Shown here: positions 35,316-44,043 of the stretch, one piece after another
How the letters are laid out: every line of letters begins with the position of its first letter
How positions within the stretch are numbered: position 1 is the stretch's first letter
NCBI RefSeq assembly: GCF_009711525.1
Contig: NZ_SMLV01000435.1
Coordinates: forward strand, 1 to 59,172
From: Fulvivirga lutimaris
GTDB lineage: Bacteria > Bacteroidota > Bacteroidia > Cytophagales > Cyclobacteriaceae
Direction: 5' to 3'
DNA length: 59,172 nucleotides
Notes under the pieces: model-generated
The model's database searches: none
Told to the model about the DNA's origin: nothing
What the model saw: the letters and a program-made list of their open reading frames with translations, nothing else
Translations under genes and position numbers: made by a program

Positions 35316-35990
35316 CTAATGTTCTACGTAACCAGTTTTAGATCTCTGAACCCAAATGATAATTCCTAATATCATAAATGCTCCAATAGAATCAACCATT
35401 AAACCATTTGTTACAAAACTATCTAAACCAATAGCTTCAAATACTTTAAAATCAAAGACAGACCCTGAACCGAACAACTCTCTAAAGAAAGCTACAGCTA
35501 ATATGATCCATGCATAGCCAAAACCACTACCCAATCCATCCAATATAGAATCATAAGGCTTGTTTCCCATTGCAAATGCTTCCAATCGTCCCATCACAAT
35601 ACAGTTAGTGATGATCAAACCAACGAATGCTCCAAGCACCTTATACATGTCATAGCTATAAGCCTTTAGCACTTCACTAACTAGTGTTACCAAAGTCGCC
35701 ACAACAGCAAGCTGAACAATAATTCTTACCCTACTTGGAATGATGTTTCTCATCAACGAAATGATAACGTTAGAGAAAACTATCACAAAAACCACGGCAA
35801 TTGACATGATTAATGTAGGCTCCATTTTAACAGTAACAGCTAAAGCTGAACAAATTCCCAAAACCTGAATGGTAATAGGGTTATCCTCATTTAATGGATC
35901 TGTTACAAGTCTTTTACGTCTCTTAGAAAACAGCTCTTCCGTTGGGACTTTTACTGCTTCTTTTGGTTGTTCTAATGTTTCAGTACTCAT
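35316..35990 (-). CDS. nqrD: Na+-translocating NADH:quinone reductase subunit D
   Basis: A membrane subunit paired with NqrE. At 224 residues it has an extra 20 or so soluble residues at the N-terminus. Membrane segments include [20 protein letters not shown] and [20 protein letters not shown]; both contain the conserved cysteines (near 48 and 130) proposed as iron ligands. The gene follows nqrC by 27 bases and precedes nqrE by five. Confidence 0.97.
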   Translation of the reverse strand: MSTETLEQPKEAVKVPTEELFSKRRKRLVTDPLNEDNPITIQVLGICSALAVTVKMEPTLIMSIAVVFVIVFSNVIISLMRNIIPSRVRIIVQLAVVATLVTLVSEVLKAYSYDMYKVLGAFVGLIITNCIVMGRLEAFAMGNKPYDSILDGLGSGFGYAWIILAVAFFRELFGSGSVFDFKVFEAIGLDSFVTNGLMVDSIGAFMILGIIIWVQRSKTGYVEH

Positions 35991-36017
35991 TTTTACGCAT
36001 TAAAGCTTAAAATATTT

Positions 36018-36779
36018 TTACAAACTGGCTACACCAGTTGATTTTACTTTTTTGAAATAAGATTGGTAAGAATTCAAATAGTTTTCAAGCATGTCATTCA
36101 AACCTCTTGCTGTAAGTGTCGCTCCAGACATTCCATCTACCTCATGAGAAGATAGTCCGTCATTTCCTTCTCCTTTCAGCATAGTAACTGAAACAAGGCT
36201 TCCAGACTCATCAAAAATCTTCTTACCCACAAACCTATTTTGAATCTCAGCAGTCGCAATTCTCTGCCCCAAACCTGGCGTTTCAGCTTTGTGATCAAAA
36301 GATGCTCCGGCTATTGTGTTCAAATCATCTTCCAACGCCACAAATCCCCATATTTTATCCCATAATCCAGCTCCATATAGAGGTAAGATGTAAGCATCAA
36401 CACTCCCAGAAGATGCATCTTTGGAATATTTAAACACAGGATACATCCTTTCTGCTGGGTCCTTCTTGTAGTTCTTTAGGATATCTACTTCCTCAGCAAC
36501 AATGGCTTTTCCTTTTTCATCCTTCTCTACAACATCACCATTGATATCAACTACAAGTGAAGTAATAGATTTGTCATAAACATCAAGAACCTCTTCCCTT
36601 GTCATAGTTGACAATTTCTCTCTATCCATAACAGAGGACAAAATTTGGCTTTTAGTATCTAGCTCTACAGATTTCTTCTGTGCGGGAGCTAGTCCCTGAG
36701 ATGCCAATGACAACAACCCACCTACTACTACAGTAAGAGCTGCCGTAAATAATAAAACATAAGTATTAGACTGTCGCAC
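36018..36779 (-). CDS. nqrC: Na+-translocating NADH:quinone reductase subunit C
   Basis: The subunit that carries a covalently bound FMN on its periplasmic domain. The 253-residue protein begins with a membrane helix (YVLLFTAALTVVVGGLLSLA). The FMN-attachment motif is DGMSGATLTARGL near 222-234, where the Thr of SGAT-x-T is the attachment residue. The start is a GTG at 36779, overlapping nqrB by 14 bases; starting there retains the full membrane helix. Length is typical for Bacteroidota. Confidence 0.96.
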   Translation of the reverse strand: MRQSNTYVLLFTAALTVVVGGLLSLASQGLAPAQKKSVELDTKSQILSSVMDREKLSTMTREEVLDVYDKSITSLVVDINGDVVEKDEKGKAIVAEEVDILKNYKKDPAERMYPVFKYSKDASSGSVDAYILPLYGAGLWDKIWGFVALEDDLNTIAGASFDHKAETPGLGQRIATAEIQNRFVGKKIFDESGSLVSVTMLKGEGNDGLSSHEVDGMSGATLTARGLNDMLENYLNSYQSYFKKVKSTGVASL

Positions 36780-37965
36780 GTTGTAACCTCCTTTTCTTGT
36801 TAGCGTTCACTACTGAATAATCTATAAGTGGTGCAAAGACATTCATTAAAAGAATGGCTAGCATAATTCCTTCTGGATAGGCTGGATTGAATACTCTAAT
36901 AACAACTGTAAGTACCCCAATTAATATTCCATAAACCCATTTTCCTGTTTCTGTTTGGGCAGCCGTAACCGGATCAGATGCCATAAACACTGCTCCAAAA
37001 GCTAAACCTCCAATAACCAAGTGGTAATGAGCAGGCATCAGCATAAATTCATTCAATCCAATGGCATTCATTCCAAGCCCCATAAGGTAGGCCCCTGCAA
37101 AAACACCGGTTATTACTTTCCAGCTTCCTACTCCTGTCATAATAAGAATAGCCGCACCAATTAAACACATTAATGTTGAAGTCTCACCTATACAACCAGG
37201 AATAAAACCGAAGAACAAATTAGAGAACTCAAACATTCCGTCTGCCCATCCGGCTCCAAAAGAACCCAGCGAAGAAACAACATTTTCACCTGTTGTTAAT
37301 GACTGTGCTCCAATTGCTAACGGTGTGGCACCAGAAAATCCTGATACAGCGGTACCATCTCCAAGATAAGTCCAAACATCACCAGAAATTTGACTTGGAT
37401 AAGCAAAGTATAAAAATGCTCTAGCAGTTAATGCCACGTTTAATATATTCATCCCTGTTCCTCCAAAAGCCTCTTTTGCTATAACTACTGCAAAAATAGT
37501 AGCTAGGGCTACTTGCCATAATGGAATATCAGGAGGCATAACCAAAGGAATTAACATACCTGTCACCAAGTATCCTTCGTTTATTGGGTGTTGCCTTATA
37601 GTAGCAATGGCGAATTCAGTTCCCAGTCCTACAGCATATGAAACAACTACAACAGGTAGTACCTGAATAGCACCAATAAGAATGATATCCAACAAAGCTG
37701 CTTCCTGACCTAATGCCAGAAAATGCTGATACCCAACATTGTAGATACCGAACAACAAACATGGTATCATGGAAATGATGACGGTCATCATCATGCGCTT
37801 CATGTCGATAGCATCTTTGATCTGAGCACCTTTTGTTTTTGTTGTATGGTTGGGAACAAAAAGTAAGGTTTCGTGTGCCTCGTATATGTAATAGAATTTC
37901 TCCCACTTCCCACCTTTGTGGAAATGCGGCTTAACTTTATCTAATTGATCTCTTAAAAAACCCAT
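36766..37965 (-). CDS. nqrB: Na+-translocating NADH:quinone reductase subunit B
   Basis: A polytopic subunit holding covalent FMN and riboflavin, and one of the sodium path subunits. The 399-residue protein has about ten membrane segments. The FMN-linked Thr lies in GFSGATPLAIGAQSL near 230. Other family stretches are MIPCLLFGIYNVGYQHFLAL near 60 and AHYHLVIGGLAFGAVFMASD near 325. It follows nqrA by 11 bases. Confidence 0.97.
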   Translation of the reverse strand: MGFLRDQLDKVKPHFHKGGKWEKFYYIYEAHETLLFVPNHTTKTKGAQIKDAIDMKRMMMTVIISMIPCLLFGIYNVGYQHFLALGQEAALLDIILIGAIQVLPVVVVSYAVGLGTEFAIATIRQHPINEGYLVTGMLIPLVMPPDIPLWQVALATIFAVVIAKEAFGGTGMNILNVALTARAFLYFAYPSQISGDVWTYLGDGTAVSGFSGATPLAIGAQSLTTGENVVSSLGSFGAGWADGMFEFSNLFFGFIPGCIGETSTLMCLIGAAILIMTGVGSWKVITGVFAGAYLMGLGMNAIGLNEFMLMPAHYHLVIGGLAFGAVFMASDPVTAAQTETGKWVYGILIGVLTVVIRVFNPAYPEGIMLAILLMNVFAPLIDYSVVNANKKRRLQRATV

Positions 37966-37976
37966 GCTTTAAATAA

Positions 37977-39341
37977 TTAACTATACTGAACTAAGTCCAA
38001 ACCCTCTCTAACAATTGACTGAACGTCATGCTTAGAAACATCCACAAATTCACAAAGGGCCAAGTCTTCTTCTATTATTTCATATATTCCCAAAGCTTCC
38101 ATTTCATCAAAATCTTCAGCTAAAATCGCCTTAAGAAGATAAGTAGGAAGAATATCCATTGGTGTCACTTTCTCAAATACCCCGGTTTGTACAAATGCAC
38201 GAGGCTCGCCTCTTTCATTAGTATCCACCACATATTCTTTCTTAGGATTAAGGAAAGACAACAAACCAAATGCTCTTTGGAAGCTTAGTTTTTTAGTAGT
38301 TGGAAGAATCCATCCAAACATTTCATAATAATTACCTTCTGGTATTACTGAAACCAAATTGTCATTATAACCGATGTGGCCGTCAGCATCTATTCTCTCA
38401 CCAGTCAGCACATTTCCAGAAACGTATCTAACATTATCAGATTTGATATTATCAGCAACCATCTTCTTGATAGACGCACCAGTGTATGTTTTATAATACT
38501 GCGGGTTATTAACTTCTGAACCGGCTAGGGCTACAACCTTAGAGGCATCATAAATACCTTCTAAGAATAACTTTCCGATCTGTATAACTCCAAAAGGATT
38601 AATAGTCCATGCTACATCACCTTTGTTAATTGGATCCAAATGATGAATCTGCACACCAACATTACCTGCTGGGTGTGGACCAGAAAATTTATTAACCTGA
38701 ACATTCTTAGCATGAGAGAATATCTGCGATACCTCTGCATCAGAATTAAGATTTAAATGTATAACTCCGGGAGTCAACTTTTTCAACACATCAATACCCG
38801 CCTGAAAATACTGCTCTTCACCTTTGAACAATAAATCATAATCCGGAGCCAAAGGGTGTGAATCAAAAGCAGAAATGAATATTGCCTTTGGAGTCTCCTC
38901 AGGATCTGCAATGACACCGAAAGGTCTCTGAACCAAGTTTACCCAAGTACCAGATGCGAGCAGATGCTCAACAGCCTCTTCTCTTGTGGCATTATTTATA
39001 TCTGAGACTGAATACTTTTTGTGCTCAACATGCTCGATTTTCTTATCTGCCAGAATAACGATCTCAAGAAGCTTTCTCTTTTCACCTCTTTTAATCTCAA
39101 CAATTTCACCACTTACTGGCGCAACGTGTTTTACTCTGTCATTTTTCTTGTCGAACAAGATTGGAGTTCCTGCCTTGACATTATCGCCTTCATTGACCGT
39201 CAATTTCGGTCTTAATATTCCATGAAAACTAGAAGGTTTATAGGCGAAGGTTTCAGGTTGATCAACTTGGGCAATTTTCTTTTCAGCTTTGCCTGCTAAG
39301 TTAATATCAAACCCTTTTTTTAGCTTGATGAATTTAGACAT
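37977..39341 (-). CDS. nqrA: Na+-translocating NADH:quinone reductase subunit A
   Basis: The soluble subunit of the sodium-pumping NADH:quinone reductase that binds near the quinone site. The 454-residue protein shows the barrel-sandwich start FAYKPSSFHGILRPKLTVNE near 32, VAPVSGEIVEIKRGEKRKLL near 73, VQRPFGVIADPEETPKAIFI and KVVALAGSEVNNPQYYKTY. It is the first gene of a five-gene unit nqrABCDE. A TAnnTTTG -7 box lies about 43 bases upstream. No nqrF is present in the window, so the full enzyme needs a gene from elsewhere. Confidence 0.97.
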   Translation of the reverse strand: MSKFIKLKKGFDINLAGKAEKKIAQVDQPETFAYKPSSFHGILRPKLTVNEGDNVKAGTPILFDKKNDRVKHVAPVSGEIVEIKRGEKRKLLEIVILADKKIEHVEHKKYSVSDINNATREEAVEHLLASGTWVNLVQRPFGVIADPEETPKAIFISAFDSHPLAPDYDLLFKGEEQYFQAGIDVLKKLTPGVIHLNLNSDAEVSQIFSHAKNVQVNKFSGPHPAGNVGVQIHHLDPINKGDVAWTINPFGVIQIGKLFLEGIYDASKVVALAGSEVNNPQYYKTYTGASIKKMVADNIKSDNVRYVSGNVLTGERIDADGHIGYNDNLVSVIPEGNYYEMFGWILPTTKKLSFQRAFGLLSFLNPKKEYVVDTNERGEPRAFVQTGVFEKVTPMDILPTYLLKAILAEDFDEMEALGIYEIIEEDLALCEFVDVSKHDVQSIVREGLDLVQYS

Positions 39342-39383
39342 GTTTTCCTTTAAGATTCTTATCTATCGTTGAAAAATCGAAGT

Positions 39384-39391
39384 CAAAATTA
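39384..39391 (-). promoter_or_regulatory. Candidate -7 box of the nqr operon
   Basis: TAATTTTG on the minus strand matches TAnnTTTG and would start the transcript about 36 bases before the nqrA ATG. No TTG lies at the usual 17-21-base spacing upstream, so the call is tentative. Confidence 0.4.
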
Positions 39392-39438
39392 ATAAATTTT
39401 GGTACAATAAAAATCGATTACCGCAATTTAAGTCAAAT

Positions 39439-39460
39439 AAAAAACGTGCAATTCACGCTT
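39439..39460 (-). terminator. Terminator after cmk
   Basis: On the minus strand AAGCGTG and CACGTTT pair around a 5-base loop (39460-39442) and run into six T. It follows the cmk stop by about 15 bases and separates cmk from the nqr promoter. Confidence 0.65.
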
Positions 39461-39475
39461 CTATTCACTACCTAC

Positions 39476-40159
39476 TTAAGTATCAATTATTTTACTCAAA
39501 GCAAGATTTATAACTTCTTCTACTTGTTCTTCTAATGTTCTAAAAGTGGTATCAACCACAACAGCATCTTCAGCCTGTTTTAAGGGGCTTTCTTCCCTTG
39601 TTGTGTCCAAATGATCCCTTGTTTTTAAGTTCTCTAATATCTCTTCCAAATCTACCAACTGCTTCTTTTCTAGATATTCTGCCTGGCGTCTTGCTCCACG
39701 AATATAAATGTCAGCAACCATAAAAACTTTTAGCTCCGCATCCTTAAAAACCACTGTGCCGATATCGCGGCCATCCATTACCACGCCTTTCTTCTTGCCG
39801 AGCTTACGCTGCTGTGCTACCATAGCATCCCGAACGGCCTTAATACTGCTCACCTGGCTTACTTTGTTTGAGATATACATCTTCCTGATTTCCTCCTCCA
39901 CATTCAGCCCATTTAAGTAGGTCTCGTTTAGACCACTTTTGGCATTAACAAGAAAGGTAATATCAATGTTTTCAAGAGCCTTTGCTATTTCACTCTCATT
40001 AGTCAGGCTGATGTGGTTTTGCTCAAAGTATAAGGTTACAGCGCGATACATTGCTCCAGAGTCAATGTAAGTGTAGCCTAATATTGAAGCAACCTGCTTA
40101 GCTGTAGAGCTTTTCCCACAAGCTGAGTATCCATCTATTGCAACAACTATCTTCTTCAT
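39476..40159 (-). CDS. cmk: Cytidylate kinase
   Basis: Phosphorylates CMP and dCMP with ATP. The 227-residue protein has the P-loop VVAIDGYSACGKSSTAKQVA at residues 4-23, the nucleotide-binding YIDSGAMYRAVTLYF near 31, the VVMDGRDIGTVVFKDA stretch near 125 and the C-terminal RDHLDTTREESPLKQAEDAV near 180. Length is typical. The small lipoprotein gene ends three bases upstream, so it is probably co-transcribed with that gene and perhaps with the next upstream gene. Confidence 0.96.
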   Translation of the reverse strand: MKKIVVAIDGYSACGKSSTAKQVASILGYTYIDSGAMYRAVTLYFEQNHISLTNESEIAKALENIDITFLVNAKSGLNETYLNGLNVEEEIRKMYISNKVSQVSSIKAVRDAMVAQQRKLGKKKGVVMDGRDIGTVVFKDAELKVFMVADIYIRGARRQAEYLEKKQLVDLEEILENLKTRDHLDTTREESPLKQAEDAVVVDTTFRTLEEQVEEVINLALSKIIDT

Positions 40160-40162
40160 GTA

Positions 40163-40300
40163 TTAGCAGTCTTTTTGTGGACAAGGGATAGGCTTACCTT
40201 TTTTTAACTTACCATTTCGTTTATTACCAGATGCACAAGCGCCTAGCAAAAACACTAGTAAAAGTCCGAAAACAATCGTTTTTGATTTATTGATAAGCAT
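40163..40300 (-). CDS. Very small lipoprotein
   Basis: From the ATG at 40300 the product has only 45 residues. The N-terminus is a clear lipoprotein signal (IVFGLLLVFLLGACASG; lipobox Cys near 21), and the mature part is short and basic (GKLKKGKPIPCPQKDC) with two cysteines near the end in CPQKDC. A longer frame from 40348 would bury the signal. It is followed by cmk three bases downstream. Small cysteine-ended lipoproteins like this are seen in Cytophagales and have no known role; a structural or metal-binding role is open. Confidence 0.65.
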   Translation of the reverse strand: MLINKSKTIVFGLLLVFLLGACASGNKRNGKLKKGKPIPCPQKDC

Positions 40301-40362
40301 ATCATTACAAATATAGTGATATATGCTGCCGAACAAGAATGAGAACATTTAGAATTTTTCAG

Positions 40363-41049
40363 CTATTCCAACTTTTGTGTGTAGCTCATCTGAAAGCCAA
40401 TCTTATAACCAGGACCCAATGCCTGAGTTTTTTCCATCTTTTGATTAAGCGAAATCACTCTTATGTTGGGAAATGGTGATGTAATTAAGTCATTATCAAT
40501 GGATTGGCTAATAACAAGCTGAATGATTACATTAAGATCAAAATTAGAAATAGGCTTTTCAGATACATTCTCAAACATAAAATTCAGCTGCCTTTCACCT
40601 TCCACCAAAAACCTTCCTTCATGATTAATGAACAACCTGGCCAAAAGATATCCAGGATCATTGAGACGGTTAAACTTCAATGAGTCGGCCATAAAATTAT
40701 AGACATTGATTTGGCCCAGATATTTATTATGAGCATTCTCTTGAACATAAGGAGATTTATTAAAGCCATGCGCTTCATCAAGCACTATGATATTTGTGTG
40801 CATAATGAAGATTAATAAATCACCAGCCGCTCGAATATGAAACTCCTGATCACTGATGTATTCGACTTCCAATATAATGTCCTTGTCCTTCTTTGAGATT
40901 TTTTCATTGATCTGCTTTACAACCATCTTTGCTTCCTTTTCCAAAAGTTTGAAGTTGTTGCAAAGCTTTCTATATGCTTCTTGTTTCACAGCTGATTTAG
41001 ATTCAATCAGGCTTGCAATATGTTCTATTGGATTTTGATTATCAGACAT
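40363..41049 (-). CDS. Conserved hypothetical protein
   Basis: A 228-residue cytosolic protein of unknown function. The first 65 residues are charged helices (KLCNNFKLLEKEAKMVVKQI); the central part is beta-rich (IILEVEYISDQEFHIRAAGD), and the C-terminal third contains LNVIIQLVISQSIDNDLITS and GYKIGFQMSYTQKLE. There is no signal peptide and no recognisable catalytic motif. It lies 14 bases before the end of the small lipoprotein frame, on the same strand as cmk, and is probably the first gene of that unit. I do not recognise the family. Confidence 0.6.
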   Translation of the reverse strand: MSDNQNPIEHIASLIESKSAVKQEAYRKLCNNFKLLEKEAKMVVKQINEKISKKDKDIILEVEYISDQEFHIRAAGDLLIFIMHTNIIVLDEAHGFNKSPYVQENAHNKYLGQINVYNFMADSLKFNRLNDPGYLLARLFINHEGRFLVEGERQLNFMFENVSEKPISNFDLNVIIQLVISQSIDNDLITSPFPNIRVISLNQKMEKTQALGPGYKIGFQMSYTQKLE

Positions 41050-41110
41050 GATATTAATTTAAACTTTTCTCCATTATTACGTATAAATTCACATACAAAC
41101 TTCAAAATAT

Positions 41111-41392
41111 ATGGGACGAAGACCTGAAGGTAAGGCCGAAAATCTATTCAAAAATCTCGGCAAACGAATAGATGAACTTCTAAAGGAAATCAAAGATGCT
41201 GGCGAAAAAGCGAAAAACTCTGAGAGATTTGAAGAGTTGAAAAGAAATGGTGAAACGCTGAAAAAGGATTTTGAGAATTTCAAAGACAATAATAAAGGAA
41301 TGATTGACGACCTTGAAAAAGGTATTGATCGGGTAGGTAAAGATCTAAAAGAGGCCTTTGATAAAGCTTTTAAAACAAAAAAGGAGGACTAA
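41111..41392 (+). CDS. Small charged helical protein
   Basis: A 93-residue, lysine- and glutamate-rich protein predicted to be almost all amphipathic helix (LFKNLGKRIDELLKEIKDAG, then IDDLEKGIDRVGKDLKEAFD). Heptad-like spacing of Leu and Ile suggests a coiled coil or membrane-surface helix. No signal peptide. It is divergent from the hypothetical gene at 41049. The stop codon lies in the loop of a terminator hairpin that also serves tsf from the other side. Function unknown. Confidence 0.6.
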   Translation: MGRRPEGKAENLFKNLGKRIDELLKEIKDAGEKAKNSERFEELKRNGETLKKDFENFKDNNKGMIDDLEKGIDRVGKDLKEAFDKAFKTKKED

Positions 41393-41410
41393 GCCTCCTT
41401 TTTGTTTTAT
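41377..41410. terminator. Bidirectional terminator between the small helical gene and tsf
   Basis: AAGGAGG (41381-41387) pairs with CCTCCTT (41394-41400) with a 6-base loop that contains part of the TAA stop codon. It has A-rich sequence on the left and T-rich sequence on the right, so it can end transcripts from both sides. Confidence 0.8.
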
Positions 41411-41424
41411 ATATCTTCGATTAA

Positions 41425-42255
41425 TTAACCGATAGAAACTCTTTTGAATTCTGTAACAGTAAGTCCTGAAGTTACAGTGTTAAGATAAGCTGCAACAGTT
41501 AAAGAGCTATCTTTAACAAACTGCTGGTTCAACAAAGTGTTGTCTTTGTAAAATTTCTGAAGTTTACCCTGAGCAATTTTCTCAACGATATTTTCAGGCT
41601 TGCCCTCAGCTAATGCTTGCTCTTTACCTATTTCAAGTTCTTTTTCAACGATAGTAGCATCTACTCCGTCCTTGTCTACTGCTACTGGGTTCATAGCTGC
41701 AATTTGCATACCTACATCTTTACCAGCATCCTGTACGTCAGCACCGTTAACACCTTTAAGAGATACAAGAACTCCTAATTTGTTACCAGCGTGGATATAA
41801 GGAACAACAGCTTCGCCAGAAACTCTTACATACTGACTGATTTCGATTTTCTCACCAATTTTACCAACAAGCTCAGTGATTTTCTCAGCTACTGTAAGGC
41901 TACCAATTGATTGATTCATCAATTCTTCAGTGCTAGCAGCATTAGAAGTAAATGCCACATCTAGTATAGCGTTTCCTAAAGCAATAAATTCTTCATTTTT
42001 ACCAACAAAGTCAGTTTCGCAGTTAAGAGCGATCAAAACACCTTCTGAATTATCATCATTTGTTTTAACGAAAACAGAACCTTCAGTAACTTCTCTGTCA
42101 GCTCTAGAAGCAGAAACTTTCTGTCCCTTTTTTCTTAAAATGTCAATTGCTTGATCAAAATCACCTTCAGCTTCAGTCAATGCTTTTTTGCAGTCCATCA
42201 TTCCTGCACCTGTCATTTGTCTTAGCTTATTTACGTCTTGCGCTGTGATAGCCAT
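41425..42255 (-). CDS. tsf: Translation elongation factor Ts
   Basis: The nucleotide-exchange factor that releases GDP from EF-Tu. The 276-residue protein has the N-terminal UBA-like domain VNKLRQMTGAGMMDCKKALT and the core motif LIALNCETDFVGKNEEFI near 75. The C-terminal domain includes VEKIAQGKLQKFYKDNTLLN. Length is close to the E. coli factor (283). It follows rpsB by 101 bases, with a hairpin in the spacer, and forms the usual rpsB-tsf pair. Confidence 0.98.
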   Translation of the reverse strand: MAITAQDVNKLRQMTGAGMMDCKKALTEAEGDFDQAIDILRKKGQKVSASRADREVTEGSVFVKTNDDNSEGVLIALNCETDFVGKNEEFIALGNAILDVAFTSNAASTEELMNQSIGSLTVAEKITELVGKIGEKIEISQYVRVSGEAVVPYIHAGNKLGVLVSLKGVNGADVQDAGKDVGMQIAAMNPVAVDKDGVDATIVEKELEIGKEQALAEGKPENIVEKIAQGKLQKFYKDNTLLNQQFVKDSSLTVAAYLNTVTSGLTVTEFKRVSIG

Positions 42256-42295
42256 AGTCTTGTAATTATATTTTTAAAAATGGTTTAGTCCTTAA

Positions 42296-42335
42296 AGAAA
42301 AATTGAACACCAGCACTTGACCAATGTTCAATTTT
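42296..42335 (-). other. Hairpin between rpsB and tsf
   Basis: AAAATTGAAC and GTTCAATTTT (10-bp arms, 42335-42326 and 42308-42299 on the minus strand, 17-base loop) are followed by TCTTT-type sequence. The stem is AT-rich and the T-tract imperfect, so it may be a partial terminator or an RNA-processing site that lowers tsf relative to rpsB. Confidence 0.5.
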
Positions 42336-42356
42336 AAATGAGTTAAATCAAGTGAT

Positions 42357-43130
42357 TTATTTTGCTGGCGCTTCTTCAGTAGAATCTACAGCTTTTTTAG
42401 CTTCCTCTTCTTTTTGAAGATTGGCTTCGTCTTTATCTTTTTTCCTTTCAGCAAGGCCTTCCTCGATAACGGCACCAATATATTTCGTGATTAATGAAAT
42501 AGATTTGAATGCATCATCATTAGCAGGAACTACATAATCAACACCTCTAGGGTCTGAGTTTGTATCTACCATTGCGAAAACAGGGATATTCAATTTTTGA
42601 GCTTCTTTAACCGCGATGTGCTCTCTTTTTACGTCAATTACGAAAAGTGCAGCTGGCAGTCTGTTAAGATCAGCGATACCACCTAGTACTCTTTCTAATT
42701 TCTCTTTCTCACGAGAAATCATTAATCTTTCTCTCTTCGCTAAGTTCAGGTAAGCCTCATCCTTCATCAACTTATCAATAGAAGTCATTTTTTTCAATGA
42801 TTTTCTGATAGTTGCGAAGTTTGTTAACATACCACCTAACCATCTGTCGGTTACGAAAGGCATGTTAAGTCTTTTTGCTTCTTCAGTAACAATGTCTTGC
42901 GCTTGTTTCTTTGTAGCTACAAAAAGAACTTTTCTTCCTGATCTAACGATGTTCTTAAGTGCATAAGATGCTTTGTCGAGGCACTCAATGGTTTTGTGTA
43001 GATCGATAATGTGGATACCGTTCTTCTCCATAAATATATATGGAGCCATTTTGGGATCCCACTTTCTCGTTAAGTGTCCAAAGTGAACACCAGCATCTAG
43101 TAAGTCGTTGTACTCTAATTTATTTGCCAT
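42357..43130 (-). CDS. rpsB: 30S ribosomal protein S2
   Basis: The 257-residue S2 protein starts MANKLEYNDLLDAGVHFGHL, followed by TRKWDPKMAPYIFMEKNGIH and the second S2 signature region near 160 (GIADLNRLPAALFVIDVKRE). Residues from about 225 on are a lysine/glutamate/alanine-rich extension, which is common in Bacteroidota S2. It follows rpsI by 44 bases and lies upstream of tsf, so rplM-rpsI-rpsB-tsf can be one transcript. Confidence 0.98.
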   Translation of the reverse strand: MANKLEYNDLLDAGVHFGHLTRKWDPKMAPYIFMEKNGIHIIDLHKTIECLDKASYALKNIVRSGRKVLFVATKKQAQDIVTEEAKRLNMPFVTDRWLGGMLTNFATIRKSLKKMTSIDKLMKDEAYLNLAKRERLMISREKEKLERVLGGIADLNRLPAALFVIDVKREHIAVKEAQKLNIPVFAMVDTNSDPRGVDYVVPANDDAFKSISLITKYIGAVIEEGLAERKKDKDEANLQKEEEAKKAVDSTEEAPAK

Positions 43131-43174
43131 TAATATTAATTGTTTTCTCTTCTAGCAGATCAGTTGCGAAAATA

Positions 43175-43561
43175 TTAACGCTTACTGAACTGGAATCTTC
43201 TTCTTGCTTTTCTACGACCGTATTTCTTACGCTCGACCATTCTTGGATCTCTAGTTAAGAATCCTTCTTTTTTCAAAGCACCTCTGTGTTCAGGATCGAT
43301 ATCTACCAATGCACGAGAGATGGCAAGACGAATAGCCTCTGCCTGACCAGCAGGACCTCCACCATCAACATTTACCTTAATGTCGAAGTTACCGTCTTGT
43401 TCTACGGTATTTAATGGTTGACGAACGATAGTCTGTAAGATACCTGCAGGAAAGTAATCTTGAACATTTCTATTGTTCACAGTAATATCACCTTTTCCGG
43501 CAGTTACATAAATTCTAGCTACCGAAGTCTTTCTTCTTCCTATTGAACTTATTACTTCCAT
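43175..43561 (-). CDS. rpsI: 30S ribosomal protein S9
   Basis: A 128-residue S9 protein with the conserved start SSIGRRKTSVARIYVTAGKG, the middle GGGPAGQAEAIRLAISRALV near 66 and the basic C-terminal tail KYGRRKARRRFQFSKR, whose last residues reach the P-site tRNA. Length and ends are normal. Two bases separate it from rplM, the standard S9/L13 pair. Confidence 0.98.
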   Translation of the reverse strand: MEVISSIGRRKTSVARIYVTAGKGDITVNNRNVQDYFPAGILQTIVRQPLNTVEQDGNFDIKVNVDGGGPAGQAEAIRLAISRALVDIDPEHRGALKKEGFLTRDPRMVERKKYGRRKARRRFQFSKR

Positions 43562-43563
43562 TA

Positions 43564-44007
43564 TTATAATTTAATTTCTTTGGGTTGTTGAGCCTCATGT
43601 GGGTGCTCGGCACCTTCATAAACATATAGATTGCCAAATAATGCGCTGCCTAATCTGTTTTTTGGTAGCATACCTCTCACAGCACGCTCAACTAGTAAAG
43701 CAGATGATTTAGCTTTCAACTCATTAGGAGTTGTTTTCTTCTGACCACCTGGATATCCAGTGTGAGAAACGTAAACTTTGTCAGTCCACTTTTTCCCAGT
43801 CATTTTTACTTTGTCTGCATTAACAACAATTACGTTGTCACCACAATCAACATTAGGAGTAAAAGAAGGCTTATTCTTACCTCTTATGATCATTGCGACT
43901 TCACTCGCAAGTCTTCCTAATATTTTTGAATCTGCATCTACTACCACCCAACTTTTCTCAACAGTTGCTTTGTTGGCAGAAATGGTTTTATAACTTAAAG
44001 TATCCAC
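43564..44007 (-). CDS. rplM: 50S ribosomal protein L13
   Basis: The 147-residue L13 protein has the family motif WVVVDADSKILGRLASEVAM near 21 and RAVRGMLPKNRLGSALFGNL near 107. It starts at a GTG (44007); no ATG lies in frame before the conserved region. A -33/-7 promoter lies about 55-85 bases upstream and the short leader can fold into a hairpin. It is the first gene of the rplM-rpsI-rpsB-tsf group. Confidence 0.98.
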   Translation of the reverse strand: MDTLSYKTISANKATVEKSWVVVDADSKILGRLASEVAMIIRGKNKPSFTPNVDCGDNVIVVNADKVKMTGKKWTDKVYVSHTGYPGGQKKTTPNELKAKSSALLVERAVRGMLPKNRLGSALFGNLYVYEGAEHPHEAQQPKEIKL

Positions 44008-44043
44008 GCTTTTGAAGCTTTATTTTTTGACAATATATAGTTC

